NCBI GenBank assembly: GCA_021809845.1
Contig: JAJZJW010000002.1
Coordinates: 124,001-188,000, forward strand
From: a bacterium
GTDB taxonomy: Bacteria; SZUA-79; Acidulodesulfobacterales; Acidulodesulfobacteraceae
Direction of reading: 5' to 3'
Length of the DNA: 64,000 nucleotides
Shown here: piece after piece, positions 55,907 to 64,000 of the stretch
How positions within the stretch are numbered: position 1 is the stretch's first letter
Layout: each line of letters opens with the position of its first letter
Program-made: the position numbers and the translations under genes
Notes under the pieces: generated by a model
Told to the model about the DNA's origin: nothing
The model's input: the letters and a program-made list of their open reading frames with translations, nothing else
The model's database searches: none

Positions 55907-56310
55907 ATATATAACTAATATAACATTTAAAAATCACTATTAATTGTAATTGTTCCATATTATTTTTAGATTTATGATAATCTAAAATCTCATCTTAAAT
56001 GATTAGTGCGTGTCCATACTTATTAATTGTTCAATATTATTTTTAGATTTATGATAATCCAAAGTCTAATCTTAAATAATTAGTGTCTGCACCTAATTAT
56101 CTATTAGTGCATGTCTCTAATTGTCAAATTATCAATTATCCTTATTGCTCTTTAGCAATCATCCTAATCATATTGCTTCTAATTAATTCTAATTAAAATT
56201 ACATAATTAAGCATTGCGGGGTTGTGCGGGCGTTGTTTTGCGGTGTTGGCGTTGCTAAGTTACCGGATAAACGAACAGATAGACACCGCCACCTCTTATT
56301 AACTAAATGG
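55907..56310. repeat. Spacer with 76-bp two-copy repeat
   Basis: A unit with TATTATTTTTAGATTTATGA occurs at 55949 and 56025 (period 76). A G-richer patch at 56216-56260 (GCGGGGTTGTGCGGGCGTTG) stands out against the A/T background; its role is unclear. No gene found. Confidence 0.8.
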
Positions 56311-56868
56311 TTAAGCATATCGTTCTTCTTTAAAAGGGTCTGCGACGTTAGAATAACCTCTTTTTTCCCAGTATCCAAACTCTTCAGTATCTAAAAATGT
56401 AATCACTTTTACCCATTTGGCGCTTTTATATGCGTACTTATCAGGAATGACCATGCGTAGCGGATAACCGTGTTCTCGGCTTAAAATCTCTCCGCCGTAT
56501 TTAGTCGCAAGTATCGAGTTGTCTTTAGTGAAAAAATCAATCCCAACATTTGTGGTATAGCCGTCGTAAGAACCGAGCAGAACATACTTTGCATTTTTAC
56601 CGGGTTTTACCTCAGCAGCAATCTTTTTTGATAAAACGCCTTCCCATTCAGCAGATTCTTTAGTCCAGCCTGTAACACAATGGAAATCTTCTATTACTTT
56701 ATCGTTTGCCATATTCAGGACATCTTGATAGGTTAGCACCAGAGGGTTCATAACCATCCCATTTATCGTAAGTCTATAATCACTAATGCTGACATCGGGA
56801 ATGTAGCCTAAATCAAGCTGAATAAGTTCATCTACTTTTTTTTGATTCGGCGGTATCATATTTTTCAA
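56311..56868 (-). CDS. Sulfite oxidase-like molybdopterin domain protein (cytoplasmic)
   Basis: A 185-residue oxidoreductase domain of the SUOX/YedY fold. C64 in DFHCVTGWTKESAEWEG is the expected molybdenum ligand; SREHGYPLRMVIPDKYAYKSAKWV is the typical second block. YedY/MsrP are exported by Tat, but no twin-arginine signal or membrane anchor is seen here, so it is probably cytoplasmic. Substrate and partner are unknown. It requires molybdopterin, whose synthesis uses a MoaD carrier and MoeB-type activation. Confidence 0.88.
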   Translation of the reverse strand: MKNMIPPNQKKVDELIQLDLGYIPDVSISDYRLTINGMVMNPLVLTYQDVLNMANDKVIEDFHCVTGWTKESAEWEGVLSKKIAAEVKPGKNAKYVLLGSYDGYTTNVGIDFFTKDNSILATKYGGEILSREHGYPLRMVIPDKYAYKSAKWVKVITFLDTEEFGYWEKRGYSNVADPFKEERYA

Positions 56869-57156
56869 ATATGCCCTATATTATATTTAAATATAAATAA
56901 AATATAAGTAATTAATATAAAAAGTAATTAATTATTTGTCATCATTACGCTTTTTAAGATTGTATCCTTATAGTTAATTTACATTATATCTTATAGTTAA
57001 AATATTTCAAATTCAGATTTAAATAGTTTAAATATTTAAGTAGATGATATATACGATATGTACAATGTATATATGACAACATTTATATGTATAATAGTGG
57101 TGAACCGCACCCTGCCTTACGGAAGTAGCTTCGTTTAGTCCGTTACAACCTCTCTT
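56869..57156. other. Spacer upstream of the molybdopterin gene
   Basis: 288 bp, A/T-rich except 57095-57150 (GGTGAACCGCACCCTGCCTT). No structure I can defend and no gene. Confidence 0.4.
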
Positions 57157-58470
57157 TTAAAAATTATATCCGACGGTTAAATATAAATAATTATTTGTCA
57201 TTGTTCCGCCGTTATAGAAATTATCGGCGGTAAGACGTGAATTAGCTGAAGTAGCACCCTGCGTAACAGTCACATTGGACAAAGTGACAGGTGTTTGCCC
57301 TATTGAACCCACATGAAAAGAGTCGTGTTCATAATTTAAACCAACATACCAGTTAGATATAAAATTATAGTGAACACCAACATCAAAAATATCTTCGGTC
57401 ATACTTGGAGAAGGCAGCGAAGCACCCTGATTTGCAGCTATAAAACCTGGCGCTGCAAAACCTCTTTTAAAATCGTAAGGTAATATATGAAAAGACACCT
57501 GACCTGCGAGATGTTTGGCAAACACCTGAACTCCTAAACCGTATCGCAATCCTAATCCATACAACCCCTGGGCATATTTATCATTAGCTGCCTGCGGGTT
57601 CGTTAATGCAACATATAAGAGGTCATTTGGATTATTTGAAGTAAAATCATGCGCATAGAAAAAATCTGTAAAGCCGCCGACTCCTAAATCTGCATATGGG
57701 ACTAAGGTTATCTTATTGTTATCTAAACTGATGGGATAGTCCACGCCTAATGGATTCCAGTAATATCTTAAAAATACCTCCTGCATTTTACCCGTTATTG
57801 TTGCATCCGTAGTGTTCATAGTCAAATTAGAACTATCAACATAACTTAAATTAAAATTTGAACTTGAATAATAATATTTGTCTTTAATGCTAGGAATAAA
57901 AAATAAAATCCATGAAATAGGGGGAGGCAAAAAATCACCTACGGAAATAATATGATTAAAAGAATGATATCTCAATGCTAACCCATTGCCGTTAAAATTT
58001 GAATTATTTAAACTGTAGTTCAACGGAACCGTAACGGACTCATTGTTAATGCCGGTTGTCGTATCGGAAATATTGTCGAGCTGACTGATAGGATTTGAGT
58101 AGTTCTGACTAACAAACGGCGATAAATCTAAATTGACGCCCCACCACCTGAAAGGGCTGCTTGAATCGATATTGCCGCCGGAATAATATGATTTTGAATT
58201 AAGCAAACCCTGCTGCTCACCGCCATTAACTGGCGGCTGCAAACCGGTAATATTTCCTGAGCTGCCGGTGCTTCCAGCCTGAGCGGTACCTCCAACGCTT
58301 TGATTATAGTTATTCGATGGAGTAATTCCTGTTATTGCTTCGCTGGCTTCTGCAACACTAATTGAGGCTGCACATATAATAAATAGAGAAAATAAAACAA
58401 TAAACGAGAATTTAATACTATTTTTTCCGCTAAAATTAAACTTTCTACTAGTAAATTTTTTTATCAGCAT
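57157..58470 (-). CDS. Putative outer-membrane beta-barrel protein
   Basis: A 437-residue exported protein of unknown function. A signal peptide lies in residues 18-43 (FIVLFSLFIICAASISVAEA). A Gly/Asn/Ser/Gln-rich low-complexity stretch spans about 45-105. Alternating hydrophobic/polar segments with aromatic ends follow to the terminal LTVGYNF, the final-Phe signature of Omp85-assembled barrels. It may be a porin or OprF-like barrel; no known family was recognised. Nearby lipid A genes are consistent with an envelope role. Confidence 0.75.
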   Translation of the reverse strand: MLIKKFTSRKFNFSGKNSIKFSFIVLFSLFIICAASISVAEASEAITGITPSNNYNQSVGGTAQAGSTGSSGNITGLQPPVNGGEQQGLLNSKSYYSGGNIDSSSPFRWWGVNLDLSPFVSQNYSNPISQLDNISDTTTGINNESVTVPLNYSLNNSNFNGNGLALRYHSFNHIISVGDFLPPPISWILFFIPSIKDKYYYSSSNFNLSYVDSSNLTMNTTDATITGKMQEVFLRYYWNPLGVDYPISLDNNKITLVPYADLGVGGFTDFFYAHDFTSNNPNDLLYVALTNPQAANDKYAQGLYGLGLRYGLGVQVFAKHLAGQVSFHILPYDFKRGFAAPGFIAANQGASLPSPSMTEDIFDVGVHYNFISNWYVGLNYEHDSFHVGSIGQTPVTLSNVTVTQGATSANSRLTADNFYNGGTMTNNYLYLTVGYNF

Positions 58471-58837
58471 AATTAAGCCCCCAATTTTTTAAAGTAGTGC
58501 AACACCCTGTCAATTTCTTTATTTTTATTCTTAATATTTATTTTTATATTTCTTTATTAAGGCTTTTTTCGATATCATATCATTTTATAATAAATTGTCA
58601 AATAATAAATAATATCAAGTTAGATATTTTTGGAGCAAATAATAATAGACGGAATATTATGACAAACTAAAGATTAAATTTAATAGGCAAATTAAAAGTT
58701 GACAACAATAATAAATAATATTACCACCCTATTTATCTATTATTTATTATATTATTAAGTTATATTAATTTAATATATTATTTATTATATTATTAAGTTA
58801 TATTGGTTGGTCGTTTTTTTATGTTTAATTATTATTC
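58471..58837. other. Spacer with 38-bp repeat
   Basis: 367 bp. ATTATTTATTATATTATTAA and the next eight bases occur at 58739 and 58777 (period 38). Otherwise A/T; no gene seen. Confidence 0.65.
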
Positions 58838-59875
58838 CTATTTATCATTATCAGGTCTTGTTTTCCATCTATTGTGAATCCAAAACCACTGCTCAGGATA
58901 TTCCTTAATAATATCTTCAATAGTTCTATTAAAAATATTTAGGATATTCATAACGTCTTCTTTTCTGTTGCCGGTATAGTCAATTTTCAAAGGTTTTCCT
59001 ATAATTAATTTATGCTTGCAGTAACTTTTTTTTTGTATTCCGCTTCTATAGATGCCCTTATTTTTTACAACTGTATTTCCACTTTCAGCCGCACTGTTGT
59101 TTGAATGCGCTGCGTTCCCAATATCATAATCATACCCGGTTTGCCTGACAATAAATGCCGGCACGACCGTTGCTCTTGTTTTAGCTGCAATATTTGCAAT
59201 CCCAGGCATCGTACATGCGGATTTTCCGAAAAAATCTACAAAAATGCCTATCCTTTTAGATGCATTTTCATCGGGAAGAAATCCTATAATTTCATTATTA
59301 TTAATAGCCGTCAATATTTCTTTAACTGCGTTTTCCCTATTATAAATTACCTTGTTACCGGAAGCAGTTCTTAATTTATAAAGTATCTGCTCAATATATT
59401 CATTATCTAAAGGTCTTGCAAGAACATTCCCTCTATATCCTTTAAGACTGAATGTTTTTGCCAGCAGCTCCCAATTTCCGAAATGCGCCGTCAATAAAAG
59501 AATCGGCTCTTCACCATATATATCTTTAATGTTGCTAAAATCAGCTTCTACAAAGTTATCTATGTTTTCTTTGTTATATTTGTTAAGCCTGAAAATCTCT
59601 ATAAAAATCATTCCAAGATTTTTATAAAAATTTATAGCTATTTTCTTTAAATCTTCGTCATTTTTATTTTCCTTGCCATTATCTTTAAAAATTCCAAAGG
59701 CAATCTTTAAATTACTAATAACACTCTTTGCATGTTTTTTGTCTAATCTGTAAAATGTTATGCCTAAAAATCTACCAAAAGCCAATGCGCAATTTACAGG
59801 CAAAAAATTTATAATTGCATAAAGACTCTTTACTAAAAAATATTCCGCTTTTCCCGCAATAAAATTTTTTTTCAT
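58838..59875 (-). CDS. Lipid A biosynthesis acyltransferase (LpxL/HtrB family)
   Basis: Adds a secondary acyl chain to Kdo2-lipid IVA. The HX4E-type catalytic motif is TAHFGNWEL, with LARPLDN, GFLPDENA and the closing PEQWFWIHNRWKT. Length is 345 against about 300. The surplus is an Asn/Ala/Ser loop near 251-275 (AAHSNNSAAESG). It follows lpxK in the same direction, as expected for lipid A genes. Confidence 0.9.
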   Translation of the reverse strand: MKKNFIAGKAEYFLVKSLYAIINFLPVNCALAFGRFLGITFYRLDKKHAKSVISNLKIAFGIFKDNGKENKNDEDLKKIAINFYKNLGMIFIEIFRLNKYNKENIDNFVEADFSNIKDIYGEEPILLLTAHFGNWELLAKTFSLKGYRGNVLARPLDNEYIEQILYKLRTASGNKVIYNRENAVKEILTAINNNEIIGFLPDENASKRIGIFVDFFGKSACTMPGIANIAAKTRATVVPAFIVRQTGYDYDIGNAAHSNNSAAESGNTVVKNKGIYRSGIQKKSYCKHKLIIGKPLKIDYTGNRKEDVMNILNIFNRTIEDIIKEYPEQWFWIHNRWKTRPDNDK

Positions 59876-60025
59876 CTATTATTTATTTATTTATTGTTTA
59901 GTGGTTGTTTTTATTTTATTGTTCTTATTATTCTTATTGCTGATATTGTTGTCTTATCGATATTATTGATATTTTTTTATTACGGTGTTATTTATGACGC
60001 TTGTTATTGATATTGTTTTTGGCTA

Positions 60026-61162
60026 TTATGGCTGTTTTTTGTGATAATTATTGTTGTTATTTTTAATATTTTTATTATTGCCATTGTTATTTGATTTTAC
60101 TGATTTATTTACTAAAGAATTTTTAATTTTACCCGCTAATTCCGATTTTGTATTTCCTATATAATCAAAATATTTTTCTGTTATAAAATCATAAAATTTA
60201 TTGTCAATTTTTACTTCAAAATCTAAATAATATAATTTATCTACAACATCAGAAAACTTAAGTTTAAAATTTTTCAGTTTCACATAATCTTTTAACGTTG
60301 TAATAACTGTTATATCTTCGCGACTATCTGCTATTGATTTTAACTTTAATACATCTTCGTCTTTATAATTATGATGGTCGCCATATTCAAGCGTATCTAA
60401 AATATCAAACCCGCAGCCTTTTACATTTGTATAAAAATATTCAGGATTGCCTATACCGCAGATAACCACCGCTTTTTTCGCTATTTTTTCATTACCGGCA
60501 GAACATGCCGATGCCCGCCTGCACGGAATTACCTGCTTTCCGCCTAATCCTCCTTTTATATTTGACGGTACGTAATAAGAATAAAATATCGGACATGATT
60601 TGTTGTATTTTCTTATCTCCGTTTCTAATGCTTCATCGCGCTTAGCTGTTTTAGAAATTATAATACAATTTGAATATTTTACAGAGGATACCGGCTCTCT
60701 TAAAACCCCTGCCGGAATAACAAACTGTCCAAATAAGTTTTTGGTTCCATCTATAAGAATAATATCCAAATTCTTTTTGATATTCAATGCAGTGAAACCG
60801 TCATCTATAATGCTTATCTTTTTATATTTTTCATATTTATCGTGAACATCGACGTATAAGCAATGAGGCGAGAATTCATTCTCATTAACATTCTCATTCT
60901 TATTCCTATTCTCATTCTCACCATAACGGCGGTTGGTAATATTAATATTATAGGCGGTATTGCCTGCACCATCCGCGATTCCATTTTCGTGGTTTTCCGA
61001 AGCGCTGCTGTCCATGCTAACTAAATCAAGCGAACCGGTTTCATAAATATCGCGCAAATTTGCGTAAGAAGCATCCTGAAGACACAGCATCGAAGCTTTC
61101 AATCTATTTTTCGACACAACTACAGGTATTTCTTGATTTGAAGATTTAAATTTTTCTATCAA
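60026..61162 (-). CDS. lpxK: LpxK C-terminal part (separated by frameshift)
   Basis: Residues from VVVSKNRLKAS onward match the middle and C-terminal region of tetraacyldisaccharide 4'-kinase (IILIDGTKNLFGQFVIPAG; VVICGIGNPEYFYTNVKGCG; ITVITTLKDYVKL). The first coding triplet in this frame is TTG at 61162, which is not a natural start: the same frame reads upstream without stop to the T10 run at 61222-61231 through IYIAGWEYDNKHLLSDET, which belongs to LpxK. The Asn/Glu-rich insert near 52-95 (NENRNKNENVNENE) is another of the window's low-complexity loops. It needs a one-base shift to join the N-terminal part. Confidence 0.85.
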   Translation of the reverse strand: MIEKFKSSNQEIPVVVSKNRLKASMLCLQDASYANLRDIYETGSLDLVSMDSSASENHENGIADGAGNTAYNINITNRRYGENENRNKNENVNENEFSPHCLYVDVHDKYEKYKKISIIDDGFTALNIKKNLDIILIDGTKNLFGQFVIPAGVLREPVSSVKYSNCIIISKTAKRDEALETEIRKYNKSCPIFYSYYVPSNIKGGLGGKQVIPCRRASACSAGNEKIAKKAVVICGIGNPEYFYTNVKGCGFDILDTLEYGDHHNYKDEDVLKLKSIADSREDITVITTLKDYVKLKNFKLKFSDVVDKLYYLDFEVKIDNKFYDFITEKYFDYIGNTKSELAGKIKNSLVNKSVKSNNNGNNKNIKNNNNNYHKKQP

Positions 61163-61593
61163 AAGGAGGGTTTCATCGGAAAGCAGATGTTTATTGTCAT
61201 ATTCCCATCCGGCAATATAGATTTTTTTTTTAAGTTAGCCCCATAACCGCGGCTGACTATGCAAGGTTTAAAACCTTCATTGTATAAATAAGAGGCAAGC
61301 GAATAAACAAGGGGCGTTTTGCCTGACCCGCCCATATTGATATTACCTATACTTACAGTGAAAATACCAGAGTCTTTTGACCTGAGAAGAATATTATTGG
61401 CGTACATGAACCTCTTAATTTTTGTAAAAATAATTACAATATACGAAATTAAAAGCAAAGGTAATTTTAGTATATTCTTTATTAAGTTCATTAAGTTCAA
61501 AGTCCTGCGCTCAGATGCGCTATTCTTTTCACCTGAGTTATTTTTTTTACTGTTCTCAAGAAATTTTAATATTCTTCGTTCTAAATCTGACAT
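61159..61593 (-). CDS. lpxK: LpxK N-terminal part (frameshifted)
   Basis: Lipid A 4'-kinase start: a membrane helix at about 43-58 and the P-loop GNINMGGSGKTPLVYSLA (88-93 for GGSGKT), then IVSRGYGANLKKK. The last 18 residues (SILPDGNMTIN...) are out of frame, following ten A (minus strand) at 61222-61231. One more A would join it to the downstream frame to give a single kinase of about 520 residues. Lipid A kinase is normally essential, so correction by slippage or a sequencing error is more likely than loss. Confidence 0.85.
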   Translation of the reverse strand: MSDLERRILKFLENSKKNNSGEKNSASERRTLNLMNLIKNILKLPLLLISYIVIIFTKIKRFMYANNILLRSKDSGIFTVSIGNINMGGSGKTPLVYSLASYLYNEGFKPCIVSRGYGANLKKKSILPDGNMTINICFPMKPSF

Positions 61594-61828
61594 GCAAGTC
61601 TCCTCTCAAATCAGTATTTTTAATGTAATTTTATAATCTTTTTGACATTTCGGTATATTGAAACATATCTATTTTATGTCTAATGGATTATTTTACCTAC
61701 ATTTTCTATACGGTATATCCAGATGCTTTATTTATTTAATTATTTAATTATTTAATTTATTTATTATTATTTTATTTATTTAATTTGTTTACTTAGTTTA
61801 TGTTCGTTTGGCATAATCTTACTTCAAT

Positions 61829-63031
61829 TTATTTTCCTTTATTTAAATTTTCGGGCTTTGACGCTTCTTTTATTCTGCGAAGCCCTTCTTTTATTACGTC
61901 AAAACTTGTAGCAAATGAAAGTCTTATAAAATTATCGTTTCCGAATTCTATGCCCGGAACGGCTGCAACTAAATACAAGTCCAATAGATAGGAGCAAAAT
62001 TTAGTTGATGAATTTATAGTGCCGCCGCTATTTTTTAATACTTCTGATATATCGACAAAAAGATAAAAAGCTCCGTCAGGTTTTACAGGCTTAATAGTTT
62101 TAATTTCGGTTGCAAGAAAATCGAGCATATAATTTCGTCTTTTTTCAAATTCTTCTTTCATTTTTACCGTAAAATCAAGATTTCCCCTCAAAGCCGCAAG
62201 CGCTCCGTATTGAGCAAACGATGTAGGATTTGACGTACTTTGCGATTGCAAATTATTCATAGCCGAAATTATTTCCTTTTTACCGGCAGCATATCCTATT
62301 CTAAAACCTGTCATAGAATATGTTTTTGAAACGGCGTTGACCGCCACGGTATTTTCTTTTAATGATTTATCAACCATTAATACATTAAAAAATTTCTTAT
62401 CGTCAAATATTATTTTTTCGTATATATCATCGGTGACAATAAGCAAATCTTTTTCAACCGCAAACATAGCAATGTCAATTAGGTCTTTCTCGTTCATCAT
62501 CACCCCTGTAGGATTTGAAGGGCTGTTGATAATTACGGCTTTGGTTTTAGAAGTATAGCATTTTTTAAGCATATCAAGATTAAACTTAAAATCATTTAAT
62601 GAAGTATCTACAAGAACAGGTACGCCCCCGGCAAGTTTTACTATTTCGGTATAAGAAACCCAGTAAGGCGAAGGTATTATAACTTCATCGCCTTCATCAA
62701 GCAAAACCATAAATAAATTATATAGACTGTGTTTGCCTCCGCATGAAACTAAAATCTCATTATTTTCATAATTAACACCGTAATCCGTCAAAAATTTATC
62801 GTGGATTGCACTCTTAAGTTCGTCTATGCCCGATACCGGTGTATATTTTGTTAAACCTTTGTCTAATGCATCTTTTACGGCATTTTTTATATAAACAGGG
62901 GTATCAAAATCCGGCTCTCCCGCACCGAAACCAACGACATCCTTACCTTCGGACTTAAGTTTTTTAGCTTTTGCCGTTATTGCGAGCGTTGCAGATGGTT
63001 TAATCAGTGACGCTCTACATGAGAGTTTCAT
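61829..63031 (-). CDS. aspC: Class I aminotransferase (aspartate aminotransferase type)
   Basis: PLP fold-type I enzyme (400 residues). FGAGEPDFDTP, SPSNPTGVMM, the PLP lysine in AVSKTYSMTGFRIGYAAG (about residue 235), and the closing RLSFATS arginine are present. Best match is the aspartate/prephenate aminotransferase group. Its start overlaps coaD by 17 bp. Confidence 0.92.
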   Translation of the reverse strand: MKLSCRASLIKPSATLAITAKAKKLKSEGKDVVGFGAGEPDFDTPVYIKNAVKDALDKGLTKYTPVSGIDELKSAIHDKFLTDYGVNYENNEILVSCGGKHSLYNLFMVLLDEGDEVIIPSPYWVSYTEIVKLAGGVPVLVDTSLNDFKFNLDMLKKCYTSKTKAVIINSPSNPTGVMMNEKDLIDIAMFAVEKDLLIVTDDIYEKIIFDDKKFFNVLMVDKSLKENTVAVNAVSKTYSMTGFRIGYAAGKKEIISAMNNLQSQSTSNPTSFAQYGALAALRGNLDFTVKMKEEFEKRRNYMLDFLATEIKTIKPVKPDGAFYLFVDISEVLKNSGGTINSSTKFCSYLLDLYLVAAVPGIEFGNDNFIRLSFATSFDVIKEGLRRIKEASKPENLNKGK

Positions 63032-63584
63032 CTCTATCTCCTTTAGAATATAATTTTTGAAGTTCTTTAGATATTAAAAGAGGCACCATAGTAGAAACAT
63101 CTCCTCCGAGGCGGGATATTTCTCTTACGATAGTCGAGCTTAAAAAAGAATATTTTTCAGCTGTCATCATAAAGATAGTTTCTATATCGGGATTTAAAGT
63201 CCTATTAGTCGTTGCAAGCTGTAGTTCGTACTCAAAATCAGATACCGCCCTGAGTCCTCTTATGATAACACGCGCATTTATGCTTTCTACAAATTTTACA
63301 AGCAAACCGCTGAGAGCGACAACCTCAACCCTGTCACTTTCAATTTCGCCCATGCTTTCTATCGTGTCCGTAATTAGTTTAACCCTTTCTTTCTGTCCAA
63401 AAAGATACCCCTTTTTCCTATTGCACGCAACAGCTATTATAACCTTGTCAAATATGTTAAGACTTCTCTTTAAAATATCAATGTGACCAAAAGTAATAGG
63501 GTCAAATGAACCCGGATATACGGCTACGTTTTTAGCTCCGGTATTTGAACCAGCCTTATAATTACTATCACCGCTATAAACCAT
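63015..63584 (-). CDS. coaD: Phosphopantetheine adenylyltransferase
   Basis: Fourth step of CoA synthesis: 4'-phosphopantetheine plus ATP gives dephospho-CoA. The VAVYPGSFDPITFGHIDILKRS start, RGLRAVSDFEYELQLATTNR and the YSFLSSTIVREISRLGG end are diagnostic. The family is about 160 residues and begins just before VAVYPGSF. The frame extends upstream to 63617, but I prefer the ATG at 63584 (MVYSGDS), which still leaves a 17-residue polar extension. Confidence 0.94.
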   Translation of the reverse strand: MVYSGDSNYKAGSNTGAKNVAVYPGSFDPITFGHIDILKRSLNIFDKVIIAVACNRKKGYLFGQKERVKLITDTIESMGEIESDRVEVVALSGLLVKFVESINARVIIRGLRAVSDFEYELQLATTNRTLNPDIETIFMMTAEKYSFLSSTIVREISRLGGDVSTMVPLLISKELQKLYSKGDRDETLM

Positions 63585-63617
63585 AATATAAAAAATTTCT
63601 ATTAATTTATATACCAA

Positions 63618-63927
63618 TTACCAATAATATTATGTATATGCTATATTTTTATCATAAACAACAAAAAAAAGCAATAAAACATTGGACCGTAGTAGAACAT
63701 CAGGCTATCTAGGTATTTAGACTGTTTTGTATATTATAATAAATATAATACATCGGCAAGGAGTACAGAAGGATAGGAAATAAATCAATAAATTAGAATA
63801 AATACGTCAAAATACTAAATATTATATTAATATATTATATATATGACCAAATAAGTATACTCAAAGTCGAATTACGAGCCCTAAAACGCAAATTTGAACG
63901 TTGATTTTGGGTTGTGATTTACAACAT
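63618..63927. other. Spacer rsmD-coaD
   Basis: 310 bp, A/T-rich, no gene. A short G/C patch lies at 63870-63910. Possible coaD promoter. Confidence 0.4.
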
Positions 63928-64000
63928 TTATAAATCTTCTTTTTCATAGAAAGAAAGCGCCGACCTGCCGTATATTCTTTCTTTTGTTAGAATATAATCT
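63928..64000 (-). CDS. rsmD: Probable 3' end of 16S rRNA methyltransferase RsmD
   Basis: About 24 codons enter from the right edge and end at TAA (63930-63928): ...LTKERIYGRSALSFYEKEDL. The KERxYG-ALSFY ending is characteristic of RsmD, and rsmD-coaD is a common gene order. The fragment is too short for certainty. Confidence 0.55.
   Translation of the reverse strand, partial: DYILTKERIYGRSALSFYEKEDL

Noticed and set aside
1-64000. Insertion sequences or phage genes
   Set aside because: No transposase, integrase or terminal inverted repeats were recognised anywhere; repeats are local and in tandem.

Overview
The window comes from an AT-rich Gram-negative bacterium. G+C is low by eye, and most intergenic spacers are nearly pure A/T. 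Lipid A and LPS genes (kdsB, gmhB, lpxK, an lpxL-like acyltransferase, lptE) show an outer membrane. A deltaproteobacterium-like anaerobe or microaerophile fits the mix of rubrerythrin, DUF3501 protein, thyX, the zinc-ribbon type of threonine synthase and the thiS/moaD/tusA sulfur-relay genes; acid-mine-drainage lineages such as Acidulodesulfobacterales are one possibility. That placement is inference, since there is no rRNA in the window. I see no phage, transposon or CRISPR array.

Layout. 1-17577 is one long leftward (minus-strand) block: rlpA, kdsB, rpmE, thyX, prfA, prmC, murA, then histidine genes hisG-D-C-B, an amidase, hisH-A-F-IE, and finally rpsU-cvpA-dnaG. 17578-26056 is a rightward sulfur and cofactor region. 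A SAM-I riboswitch with a terminator precedes thrC, a MoaD/ThiS-like carrier fused to a NIL domain, a MoeB/ThiF E1-like enzyme, TusA and CysM. A TPP riboswitch with a terminator then precedes thiS, thiG and a CofH-like radical SAM gene, followed by a JAMM metalloprotease. 26097-32468 (minus) holds coaBC, a glyoxalase-II-like hydrolase, a phosphohexomutase and a GMP-pyrophosphorylase/phosphomannomutase fusion. 33020-48285 is mixed: PAP2, secG, tRNA-Leu, DUF3501 with rubrerythrin, a YgjP-like peptidase, a BI-1 protein, an HD-GYP protein, gap, pgk, lspA, an HDAC-like protein, a HAD hydrolase and phosphoketolase. 48588-53164 is leuS-lptE-holA. 53325-64000 (minus) has rpsT, rmuC, gmhB, a molybdopterin protein, an outer-membrane protein, lpxL, a frameshifted lpxK, an aspartate aminotransferase, coaD and the end of rsmD.

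The most interesting system is at 17.9-26.1 kb. All parts of a protein-thiocarboxylate sulfur relay sit together: two sulfur carriers, one E1-like activator, a TusA persulfide carrier, two fold-type-II PLP enzymes and a JAMM protease. The SAM-I riboswitch and the NIL domain both point to methionine/homocysteine as the controlled product. This makes the 'threonine synthase' a candidate for a carrier-dependent homocysteine-forming enzyme. The carrier's Gly-Gly is internal, so the JAMM protease is a candidate maturase. In the thiamine cluster the ThiH position is taken by a CofH-type protein, which could release dehydroglycine from tyrosine.

Three genome-level patterns also stand out. Many conserved enzymes carry Asn/Ser/Lys/Glu-rich low-complexity inserts. 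Many spacers contain two-copy direct repeats with periods near 67-90 bp, several of them duplicating the adjacent gene end. Two genes (cvpA, lpxK) are broken exactly at 9-10-base homopolymers. Several enzymes also lack an expected catalytic or metal-binding residue: the amidase, LspA and the phosphomannomutase domain.
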